A stretch of 15,586 bases of DNA from UBA509 sp038729325 (lineage in GTDB: Archaea; Thermoplasmatota; Thermoplasmata; Thermoplasmatales; Thermoplasmataceae), in contig JAVYSG010000031.1 of the NCBI GenBank assembly GCA_038729325.1, positions 1 through 15,586 of the forward strand, read 5' to 3'. The notes beneath the pieces were generated by a model. That model was not told where the DNA came from and searched no databases. It saw only the letters and a program-made list of their open reading frames with translations. Every line of letters begins with the position of its first letter. Positions within the stretch are counted from its first letter, which is position 1. Positions 6,821-13,164 of the stretch are shown here, piece after piece. The position numbers and the translations under genes are program-made.

Positions 6821-8165
6821 TGATCACATCCCTGTTTGCCATGAGACTGCGTGCGCGCTTTTCAATTGCCTCTATCCACCACTTCAGGTTTCTTCTTGTA
6901 ACAGAGATTTTCATGGCCTCAAGCCTTCGTTCAATCTCCCCGGATTCCATGCTCATGGCAGAATATATGGTATCTGCCATCGCATTGATATCGTTCGGGT
7001 TGACAATCAGGGCCTGAGGAAGGTTAAAAGCAGCCCCAGCAAATTCAGACAGTATGAGGATTCCATGGCGGGAGGCAGCCACAAATTCCTTGCTGACCAG
7101 GTTCAGGCCATCCATTACTGGTGTTATCAATGCTATATCAGCAAAGCGGTAATAGGACAGCAACACTCTGTCCGATACCTTGCCGTACATATAAATGATG
7201 GGTTGCCACTTTATATCACCCTGGGATCCGTTTATCCTGCCGATTTCAGTTTCCAGGTCGCGCTTCATCCTTACGTATTCTGAGACCGATGTCCTGCTTG
7301 GTGTAACCATCATCACGTAATGGAGCCTGTTTCTGGCCTCAGGATATTTTCTCAGTACCCTCTCCACAGACAGTACACGGTTTATGAGCCCCTTTGTGTA
7401 GTCAAGCCTGTCTATGGAGAATATGACCTTGCCGTTCCTCTGCAGGTTTTCCAGAGGGTTTGCTGTTTCGTCAGCCTTTGAATAATAGTCGGAATCGATA
7501 CCCAGAGAATATGCGGAGGTTCTGTCATCAACATTGAATTCCGGCTGGGAGATCCTTTCACATGATTCCCTGAAATTCTTCCTGTATAATTCTGTATGAA
7601 ATGTTATCATATCGGCCTGTGTTATGCTGTCCACGAGTTCCTTTGCCTGTGGGAGGATGTTGAAAAATTCACTGGAGACCCATGGTATGTGCCAGGTGAA
7701 TATCATGAAATTTCCTATCCCAAGTTTCCTTACAAGGTCTGGGACAAGGCTGAGTTGATAATCGTGAATCCAGATCACCGATTCCGGATCTGCGTATTTC
7801 CCAACAACCTCTGCGAATTTGCCGTTCACTGCACGGTAGGTCTCGAAGGATTCGTCACGGTACCTTACGCGCTCCCTGAAATAATGAAAGAGAGGCCAGA
7901 GTGTACCATTTGAATATTCGTCATAAAACCCATGCTTTTCATAGCGGTTCAGAAATACCCTTGCAACAGTATATCCGTCATACTCCTCAACGGGATAGTT
8001 CATATCGGCATTGCCGTCGCCCCAGCAGATCCACACTCCCCCGTTGGCCTTCATGGCCTGATGGAGAGCTGTAACCACACCGCCGACGTTCCTGCGGAGT
8101 GTTTCTCTTCCCCCTGTGCGATCGTGGCTCACGGGACATCTGCTGGTAACAACCACATACTTCAT
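6804..8165 (-). CDS. otsA: trehalose-6-phosphate synthase (GT20)
   Basis: This enzyme transfers glucose from a nucleotide sugar to glucose 6-phosphate, making trehalose 6-phosphate, the first step of the OtsAB pathway. The 453-residue product has the two Rossmann-like halves of GT20. It shows NVGGVVTAL near residue 26, NGTLWPLFHY (86-95) and WIHDYQL (132-138, Asp135). DRLDYTKG (252-259, Arg253 and Lys258) and DGLNLVSKE (352-360, Asp352 and Glu360) follow. These match the donor- and acceptor-site residues of E. coli OtsA. The start is an ATG preceded at 25 nt by a TATA-like element and lacking a Shine-Dalgarno, so the message is probably leaderless. otsB overlaps the 3' end. Unlike eukaryotic enzymes, synthase and phosphatase are separate proteins. 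The nucleotide-sugar specificity (UDP- or other) is not readable. Confidence 0.95.
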   Translation of the reverse strand: MKYVVVTSRCPVSHDRTGGRETLRRNVGGVVTALHQAMKANGGVWICWGDGNADMNYPVEEYDGYTVARVFLNRYEKHGFYDEYSNGTLWPLFHYFRERVRYRDESFETYRAVNGKFAEVVGKYADPESVIWIHDYQLSLVPDLVRKLGIGNFMIFTWHIPWVSSEFFNILPQAKELVDSITQADMITFHTELYRKNFRESCERISQPEFNVDDRTSAYSLGIDSDYYSKADETANPLENLQRNGKVIFSIDRLDYTKGLINRVLSVERVLRKYPEARNRLHYVMMVTPSRTSVSEYVRMKRDLETEIGRINGSQGDIKWQPIIYMYGKVSDRVLLSYYRFADIALITPVMDGLNLVSKEFVAASRHGILILSEFAGAAFNLPQALIVNPNDINAMADTIYSAMSMESGEIERRLEAMKISVTRRNLKWWIEAIEKRARSLMANRDVINATGH

Positions 8166-8186
8166 TAAGTCAAAATTTGTTCATAC

Positions 8187-8194
8187 TATTAAAA
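8187..8194 (-). promoter_or_regulatory. TATA-like box for otsAB
   Basis: On the minus strand TTTTAATA lies in the 32-bp gap after the DHA2 transporter stop and is centred 25 nt before the otsA ATG. There is no Shine-Dalgarno between it and the ATG, which suggests a leaderless otsAB transcript separate from the transporter operon. Confidence 0.55.
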
Positions 8195-8197
8195 TAA

Positions 8198-9733
8198 TCA
8201 CAATTTTTCAATAGTTTTTGTCTCCGCCTCATTGATGGAGGGCCTGCGTGAACTCTGAGTTCCCGCTCTGGAACCCAGAACCTCCCTTGCAAGCAGTGAA
8301 AGAATAGCAGCGGCTGCAAATGCTGCTCCAGCGATCAGGAATATGTATGAGAACGCATCCGAGGTCGGCATGGATACATAAACAGGACCCAACGGGCTGT
8401 TTCCGACAATATACAGGGCAGAGACCGTGGCCATTATGGAACCGGCTACTGGTGCACCGATGCTGCTCCCCACGTTTCTGAAGGTTCCGTTCATGGCCGT
8501 GGCGAGGCCCATGTCTCTGGGATTTACGGTCAGCACAATGAGATTGATCAGAGAAGCGTTCATTATGGATAGGCCTCCACCCGTGATAAACTCGAACATC
8601 AGCATCTGGTCATAGGAGTGGAATACAGCTTCCAGAATAAAACCCGCTCCTGATATTACAGAGCCAATGACAGCAAGAGGCTTCACCCCTATTCTGGAGA
8701 CCAGCCTCCCTGTTATTGGTGCGAAAACAAGCATGCCTATTGCAAATGGTACAAGTGATATTCCGGTGTCAAGGATCGATTTTCCGTATCCCGCGGGGTT
8801 GGGAAGCTCAAATCTGTATGTTAGAGCCTGCATGGCGAGGAACATGCCCATACCAGATATTGAAAGGACTACGTTTGCAACCATAACATTCCGGTATGAG
8901 AGTAGTCTGAAGTCCAGTATGGGCTCCCCACCCATCTTTGAATAGCGCCTTTCGAAAAGTATGAGAGGTATGATCAAAATGGCGCCTGCTCCAATCATGG
9001 AAAGTGTACCATATGACGTCCATCCCCAGCTTGGGGCCTCTGAAAGGGCAAAGACGAACAGTGCGAGGGAAGCCGCAAGAAGTGAAGCCCCAATGTAGTC
9101 TATCTTTGTATCAGGTCTCCTGAATCTTGATTCTCTTACCACCACCATGGTTATAACGGCAAGCGTAAGGACAAATGGTATGGCAGTGTGGTAGGTCATT
9201 CTCCACCCAAAATCATTTGAAACAAGTGATCCCAGAGGAAGACTGACCGCAAAGCCTGCTCCGAACATGGCACTTATGAGGGCCTGTGCCCTGGGTACCA
9301 TATCCTTTGGAAATTCCTCTCTCATCAGGCTCATTCCCAGCGGCATTATGGTCAGCCCGATACCCTGGATTGTCCTGGAAATAACCATGAATGTGAAATC
9401 TGGCGAAAATCCTGTCACTGAAACAGCAACGGCGTAGACCAGCAGGACTATGGACAGTATCTTCTTCTTGCCATATATGTCCCCCAGCTTCCCCATAATG
9501 GGAGTCATGGCCACTCCGCCCACCAGGTAAGCAGACAGCAGAAGGCTCACCTGGGCAGATGTGACATTGAAATCCAGAGCTATGCTGTGCAGTGAAGGGG
9601 TGAGCATTCCTTCGATGTACATAACTATAAGGACAAGTCCTGCAAGTATGAGCATCACTTTTCTGGAATACTTTGCATCGAAATCCTCCCTTGAAACATA
9701 ATTCAACCTGTCTTCTTCATTATCTAATTGCAT
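8198..9733 (-). CDS. MFS transporter, DHA2-type 14-TM drug efflux family
   Basis: This is a polytopic membrane protein of 511 residues, the length of the 14-helix DHA2 group of proton-coupled multidrug exporters. A hydrophilic N-terminus of about 25 residues precedes TM1 (about 26-44). Motif A is seen as GKLGDIYGKKK (81-91), motif B around SRTIQGIGLTI (Arg120), and a motif-C-like glycine-rich helix GAGFAVSLPLGSLV at 158-171. The C-terminal 35 or so residues are charged and cytoplasmic. Its ATG is inside the end of the marR-type gene (10-nt overlap). GGAAGTGA, 6 nt upstream of the ATG, is a good Shine-Dalgarno. Pairing with a MarR regulator supports an efflux role inducible by some toxic compound. 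The substrate is unknown. Confidence 0.9.
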   Translation of the reverse strand: MQLDNEEDRLNYVSREDFDAKYSRKVMLILAGLVLIVMYIEGMLTPSLHSIALDFNVTSAQVSLLLSAYLVGGVAMTPIMGKLGDIYGKKKILSIVLLVYAVAVSVTGFSPDFTFMVISRTIQGIGLTIMPLGMSLMREEFPKDMVPRAQALISAMFGAGFAVSLPLGSLVSNDFGWRMTYHTAIPFVLTLAVITMVVVRESRFRRPDTKIDYIGASLLAASLALFVFALSEAPSWGWTSYGTLSMIGAGAILIIPLILFERRYSKMGGEPILDFRLLSYRNVMVANVVLSISGMGMFLAMQALTYRFELPNPAGYGKSILDTGISLVPFAIGMLVFAPITGRLVSRIGVKPLAVIGSVISGAGFILEAVFHSYDQMLMFEFITGGGLSIMNASLINLIVLTVNPRDMGLATAMNGTFRNVGSSIGAPVAGSIMATVSALYIVGNSPLGPVYVSMPTSDAFSYIFLIAGAAFAAAAILSLLAREVLGSRAGTQSSRRPSINEAETKTIEKL

Positions 9734-10230
9734 TTATTTTCACTTCCACGAACTTCTTTATCTGCGGATACTTTCAGTGACAAAGCGATCCTGTCCAGGA
9801 AATTGCAAATCATTACTGCCGATGGTTTGTCAATGCTGGCCACGACTTCGCTTAAGTTTGATATGATCCTCTCTTCAATGGTGTTCAGAAGAGTGTTTCC
9901 TTCAGGGCTGAGGATTACCCTCGAGGCACGCCGGTCCATGGGATCCTCCTCCCTGAATACAAGTTCTCTCTTCTGAAGAGTATCAATTATACCAGTAACG
10001 GTTGGATTCCTGACATGAAAGAATCTGGAAAGATCTGTGAGTCTCTGGGGCCCATTTGTTTTGAGATATCGCATCAGAGCGTACTGGTAAACCATCAGTC
10101 CAGATGATCGTGTGATCTCAACCTGAAGAAACATGAATTCTTCCATTACCGACTTCAGGGAATAGAATAGCGCACTTGCTGTCCCACCATTCTCAGTGGC
10201 CACTCCATCCGGTTCAGGTGTTGGTGTCAT
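9724..10230 (-). CDS. MarR-family transcriptional regulator
   Basis: This is a dimeric winged-helix DNA-binding protein, probably a ligand-released repressor of the downstream exporter. The 168-residue product has an N-terminal dimerisation helix and a helix-turn-helix (about 61-89, RLTDLSRFFHVRNPTVTGII). The MarR wing follows at about 94-111, with the hallmark DPMDRRASRVILSPEG, and then long C-terminal dimerisation helices. The first 18 residues are Pro/Glu/Gly-rich and probably disordered. A later start (Met29 or Met33) would cut into the first helix. ATG at 10230 has a TATA-like element centred 25 nt upstream, which fits a leaderless message. It overlaps the DHA2 exporter gene by 10 nt. 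The inverted repeat at 10251-10270 may be its own operator. Confidence 0.92.
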   Translation of the reverse strand: MTPTPEPDGVATENGGTASALFYSLKSVMEEFMFLQVEITRSSGLMVYQYALMRYLKTNGPQRLTDLSRFFHVRNPTVTGIIDTLQKRELVFREEDPMDRRASRVILSPEGNTLLNTIEERIISNLSEVVASIDKPSAVMICNFLDRIALSLKVSADKEVRGSENKCN

Positions 10231-10250
10231 ATGCCGATGAATTACTTAGC

Positions 10251-10270
10251 AATACTTAATGATTAGTATT
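10251..10270. promoter_or_regulatory. inverted repeat over the marR promoter, candidate operator
   Basis: AATACT (10251-10256) and AGTATT (10265-10270) form a perfect 6-bp inverted repeat with an 8-nt AT-rich spacer, a total size usual for MarR operators. On the minus strand it covers the TATA-like TTAAGTAT (10252-10259), centred about 25 nt before the regulator ATG. Bound dimer would therefore block TBP. The operator role is inferred from position. Confidence 0.45.
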
Positions 10271-10343
10271 ACCTAACTAACCTTTCACTTCAGTTGATTT
10301 CGTTTCATGATGAACTCAGCAGTAGAAATTAAGTAGTCAGTAA

Positions 10344-10351
10344 TTATAATA
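10344..10351 (+). promoter_or_regulatory. TATA box upstream of the membrane-protein ORF
   Basis: TTATAATA is a strong archaeal TATA match. It predicts a transcription start near 10373, inside the open frame that continues into the membrane protein and 86 nt before its first canonical start (GTG at 10459). It is flanked by a small inverted repeat, TCAGT at 10337-10341 and ACTGA at 10356-10360, which may be chance. Confidence 0.5.
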
Positions 10352-10458
10352 AAAAACTGATATTTACGATTCTGCTCAGAATCATCTTCATATTCCCGAC
10401 GCTGCTCTATACAGCAAGCATTCTCTCCAGAGCTCTTGCTGGGCGAGGAATTTTCGGA

Positions 10459-10824
10459 GTGGATGTAGATGATGATTCCAGCCTCAGGAAATTCGAGATG
10501 CAACTTCTGGTTGACGGGGTCTTCCTGGGCATCATAAATGGCTTTATCGTAATATTCGGTATCGGGCAGACAGGATACGGCATCCTGCTGTCGTTTGCAT
10601 CAGTTGCAACCGGACTTCTGGGCATATCAGCCATGGCTTCTGATTCCAGCGGCTACACTGAGCTCTTCATAATGATTCTCAACATAATCCTGTTCGGACA
10701 ATTTGTGGATCTTGCCACATTCTCTTTTATAGCTTCCCTTTCGGTTATTGTGGCACTCATTGTTCTCATGGGAGTTTACCTGATCAGGTACGCTGGAGCC
10801 CAAGATTCCGAAGAATCTGCCTGA
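10459..10824 (+). CDS. uncharacterised multi-pass membrane protein
   Basis: I do not recognise a family. From the GTG start the product has 121 residues. A short acidic N-terminus (VDVDDDSS) leads to four predicted membrane helices at about 17-36, 40-60, 66-87 and 89-110. The C-terminal tail is charged. GAGGA at 10445-10449 is a fair Shine-Dalgarno for this GTG. However, the frame is open back to 10333. The upstream codons encode another strongly hydrophobic segment (about 10357-10425) with coding-like third positions, but no ATG, GTG or TTG. The true protein may thus be 30 to 40 residues longer with a fifth helix, started from a rare codon such as CTG at 10372. A perfect 6-bp hairpin (10803-10818) lies just before the stop. 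Confidence 0.6.
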   Translation: MDVDDDSSLRKFEMQLLVDGVFLGIINGFIVIFGIGQTGYGILLSFASVATGLLGISAMASDSSGYTELFIMILNIILFGQFVDLATFSFIASLSVIVALIVLMGVYLIRYAGAQDSEESA

Positions 10825-10937
10825 GTGTGAAAATGCACTGTGGTAGAAGCTGAATGCCTTTGAGCAGCACTCAATATAGTAGTACAGGCTGAAGGAGGAA
10901 AGGTCGGCCACCCCGTTCTCGGATTTAAGAAACGAAG

Positions 10938-10947
10938 TTTATATTTA
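10938..10947 (+). promoter_or_regulatory. TATA box for the 69-residue membrane protein
   Basis: TTTATATTTA is centred about 26 nt before the ATG at 10969. No Shine-Dalgarno lies between them, so the transcript is probably leaderless. This promoter is a main reason to believe the small gene is real. Confidence 0.65.
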
Positions 10948-10968
10948 TCAAAAGATGATGTGTAAATC

Positions 10969-11178
10969 ATGGCATCAATTTCACAGCTGAAGAAAATCAT
11001 AATGACAGCCATTATAATCTCATATGTTTCAGTCCTTCTCAATGAGGAGGGTTTATTACAGTATCCATTTGGCGCTTCTTCAGGTACCATCTGGAACATT
11101 GGTTCTATACTTGGGCTTATATTTGCAATAATAGCTATACGCCTTGTTCTGATGGTGCCAGAAAAACAACCTGCATAA
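10969..11178 (+). CDS. small two-helix membrane protein, unknown function
   Basis: The 69-residue product has no family I can name. Two hydrophobic segments (about 9-25 and 45-63) flank a hydrophilic loop (NEEGLLQYPFGASSGT). Lys8 and Lys9 precede the first helix and a charged Glu-Lys tail ends the protein, so both termini are probably cytoplasmic. A TATA box at 10938-10947 gives a leaderless start exactly at this ATG. It follows the other small membrane protein by 144 bp on the same strand, but its own promoter suggests independent expression. The 144-bp spacer contains an isolated SD-like AAGGAGGAAA near 10893 with no frame behind it. Confidence 0.65.
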   Translation: MASISQLKKIIMTAIIISYVSVLLNEEGLLQYPFGASSGTIWNIGSILGLIFAIIAIRLVLMVPEKQPA

Positions 11179-11626
11179 GTTTCTTACCAGTTATTCATAT
11201 CTGAATTGAAAGAATCATTGAATCAAAAAACCGTAAAAGGTAAATTATATCACAGAAACACGGAATCCCGCGACATTCATGATATACTTCCATGAAAGAA
11301 AAGATAAAGTCCCTGGAGGATAATTCAATATTATCATTCTGACATTCGAATATCACAAAGAGTCCGCCTAAGAAGATAAAGAAAAAAATGGTTTCACTCA
11401 TTTTTTCAAGGGTAAATTTTCAGGTTAACGGTTTTGAGAACCATGAAGAAGATAAATAGAACTAATTTCCTGCAAAAAGTTTCAATTCACCCCTGAATGC
11501 ACAGTGGTTCACTTAAAAGGTGGTCTGTCGCAATAACCGATGATGAATAAATCCACGCGAAATTATGATGACGCAGAAAATTTCAGTTGATTTATAAACA
11601 CAAATCAAGTTAATTTTACTGGAAAA
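11179..11626. other. AT-rich intergenic gap of about 450 bp
   Basis: I see no convincing gene here. The base composition is clearly more AT-rich than the flanking genes. A 68-codon frame on the minus strand (11195-11401) has a hydrophobic start but no promoter or ribosome-binding site and is probably chance. GAAAAAAATG at 11381-11390 and CATTTTTTC at 11399-11407 can form an AT-rich hairpin. Two copies of ATGATGA (11540-11546 and 11565-11571), the C-box consensus, lie 25 nt apart behind a TATA-like TTAAAA (11514-11519). No CUGA D box follows, so a C/D-box sRNA is only a weak possibility. Confidence 0.4.
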
Positions 11627-11746
11627 TATGACAGCGAATCGCATTTCCCATCCCCTCGCGGAAGATAGTACACATGCGAAACGTGGCAGGCTTTACCATC
11701 GGGTTCGGAATGAGACCGGGTGTGACCCTGCCGCTGTGGCCGTCAC
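11627..11746 (-). rRNA. rrf: 5S ribosomal RNA
   Basis: The minus strand carries the conserved 5S core. GGCCACAGC comes near the 5' end, then loop C with CATTCCGAACCCGATGG, then GTAAAGCCTGCC, and CGCGAGGGGATGGGAA near the 3' end. Helix I closes as GTGACGGC (5', from 11746) with GCTGTCAT (3', to 11628), eight pairs including wobbles. This fixes a length of about 120 nt. A T-rich stretch (ATATTTT) follows the 3' end and may serve as terminator. No 16S, 23S or tRNA gene is adjacent, so this is a stand-alone transcription unit, as in Thermoplasma, where the rRNA genes are unlinked. The ends are good to about two nucleotides. Confidence 0.95.
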
Positions 11747-11766
11747 GAACACTACATATCAGGGAT

Positions 11767-11774
11767 CTATAAAA
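11767..11774 (-). promoter_or_regulatory. TATA box of the 5S rRNA gene
   Basis: TTTTATAG on the minus strand is centred about 25 nt before the structural 5' end of the 5S RNA at 11746. This is exactly the archaeal TATA-to-start distance. It lies in the 71-bp gap after the MFS transporter gene, so the 5S RNA has its own promoter. Confidence 0.75.
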
Positions 11775-11817
11775 TCGTTTTGGAAGTCATTGATTTCAGT
11801 TCACATTATGAATGATA

Positions 11818-12972
11818 TCATCTCTGATCGAGAGCAGCCCGCTTTTTTGTGAAAATTCCAAGGAAAATGGCCAAACTTACAAAACCAGAAAGTGTTGTGT
11901 AAAACCATAGAAATACAGGGTCAGTGGTGATAGAGTATATGGTTCCCCCAAGAAGTGGTCCAATCGCTCGTCCCGCAGAGAGGAATGCGTTGTAAAGTCC
12001 CATGTTCTTCCCAATATTCTCCGGTTTTGATACGTTTGAGATCATGGTCACGCCCGTAGGGAAGGCAAGATCCTCTCCAATGGTTAGAAACACAGTGGAA
12101 AGGACAAAAGATAAGATCCCGTGGTCAAAGGCGTAACTAAAAAATCCTGCGGAGTAAATCAGTGTTCCCAGGCCATATGATATAAAATTCCCAATTTTTC
12201 TTGAAATACGGAATACAAATGGCTGGGAGACAACCACAAAAATGCCATTGGTGAGGTATATTATTCCCAGTTCATAGTATGGGAGTCCCCTTATTATTCT
12301 TGCATAATTTGAAAGTGTGACCGTTTCCTGGGACTGAACGATGAAGAGTAGCAGCGCAATCACGGAAAGAATGATGACAAACCGGTTTTCTGTCCCAAAT
12401 TTTCTGATGGCGGTCACTGATCTGTCCGGCTCAGAGATCAGGAAAGAAAGCACGAGGGATATGAGGCTCATTGCCAGACCTATGGTAAAGAGTGAAGAAA
12501 ATGGGTAATATGAAAGTATGAAGCCTCCGATAGCAGGACCAATTCCCCACCCTATATTGCTGCCAACCCTGAGCATGGAAAATCCCTTGAGCTTAATGTC
12601 GCTCGAAAGGGATACAATTGCGTTTGACGCAGGAGATTGCAGAGAATTTCCAAACATCAATGCAATCAGGATTGCAGGAAACGCCAGCAGAGACCGGAGC
12701 AGACCTGAGTCGGCAATGGCGAGAAGATATATCACAGAGAGAATTCCAAGTGAAAGTATTATGGTTATCCTGTATCCAATCCTGTCGGAAACGATCCCTC
12801 CATATATCTGAATCAGACCGGAAATTGCTCCTCCTATTGCAAATATCGCTCCTACATAGACAAGGGAAAGATGAAGAGAGACGTGCAGATAAATGGAACT
12901 GTAGACCCAGATGGAAGAATATGCCAGCCCCCTGAGTGTTGAAGCTGCTGTAATGATCTCTACGTTCCGCAA
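11818..12972 (-). CDS. MFS transporter, 12-TM type
   Basis: This 384-residue integral membrane protein has the length and hydropathy of a 12-helix major facilitator. A motif-A-like loop GGIVSDRIGYR follows the second helix (about 58-68). The sixth and seventh helices are separated by a charged loop (about 181-195, EPDRSVTAIRKFG). The second half repeats the layout, with a degenerate motif A (FRISRKIGN) and the helix-11 segment SAGRAIGPLLGG. Similarity is to DHA1-like permeases. Direction and substrate are not deducible. The start is TTG at 12972, the only canonical start after the in-frame stop at 12997-12999. A TATA-like element centred at 12996-12997 makes this message leaderless or nearly so. 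There is no Shine-Dalgarno. Confidence 0.88.
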   Translation of the reverse strand: MRNVEIITAASTLRGLAYSSIWVYSSIYLHVSLHLSLVYVGAIFAIGGAISGLIQIYGGIVSDRIGYRITIILSLGILSVIYLLAIADSGLLRSLLAFPAILIALMFGNSLQSPASNAIVSLSSDIKLKGFSMLRVGSNIGWGIGPAIGGFILSYYPFSSLFTIGLAMSLISLVLSFLISEPDRSVTAIRKFGTENRFVIILSVIALLLFIVQSQETVTLSNYARIIRGLPYYELGIIYLTNGIFVVVSQPFVFRISRKIGNFISYGLGTLIYSAGFFSYAFDHGILSFVLSTVFLTIGEDLAFPTGVTMISNVSKPENIGKNMGLYNAFLSAGRAIGPLLGGTIYSITTDPVFLWFYTTLSGFVSLAIFLGIFTKKRAALDQR

Positions 12973-12991
12973 TTTTCCGTTAATTGTGGGG

Positions 12992-13001
12992 ATATATTAT
13001 T
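12992..13001 (-). promoter_or_regulatory. TATA-like box for the 12-TM MFS gene
   Basis: AATAATATAT on the minus strand is centred about 24 nt before the TTG start of the transporter. The rest of the 192-bp gap (12973-13164), downstream of trpS, shows no gene, tRNA or clear terminator hairpin. Confidence 0.5.
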
Positions 13002-13164
13002 GATTTTGTACTACTGCAAGCAAATGAAAGCGATGTTCAATGGGATACACGCCTCAGGGACACTCAGTTAATGCAACTCCAGGATCATTCAGGGCTGTGA
13101 AGGAAGGGCACAATTTACAACATTATTCTGATCCGGGGCTACTTTCTGTAAGCTTCTAAGGAGT

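Noticed and set aside
7932..8168. Plus-strand frames opposite otsA, 8427-8945 and others opposite the DHA2 gene
   Set aside because: All are antisense shadows of well-recognised genes, with no promoters or family motifs of their own.
10285..10503. 72-codon minus-strand frame opposite the membrane protein
   Set aside because: It is antisense to the coding-like upstream extension and has no ribosome-binding site or family features. I read it as a shadow.
10803..10818. 6-bp perfect hairpin AGATTC/GAATCT at the end of the membrane-protein gene
   Set aside because: It is within coding sequence (Asp-Ser-Glu-Glu-Ser) and has no T-run after it. Chance is likely.
11195..11401. 68-codon minus-strand frame with a hydrophobic start
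   Set aside because: No TATA box at the right distance, no Shine-Dalgarno, odd composition and it lies in an AT-rich gap where chance frames starting with Phe/Ile runs are common.
11381..11407. Hairpin of A-run and T-run arms as a terminator
   Set aside because: The stem is almost wholly A-T with an 8-nt loop and follows no gene closely, so I could not support it as a terminator.
11628..11852. 74-codon plus-strand frame across the 5S gene
   Set aside because: It lies antisense to the 5S rRNA core and runs into the end of the MFS gene, so it is a chance frame.
12973..13164. Possible tRNA or small RNA between trpS and the MFS gene
   Set aside because: No T-loop consensus, acceptor pairing or C/D boxes were found on either strand. 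Only the MFS promoter is supported.
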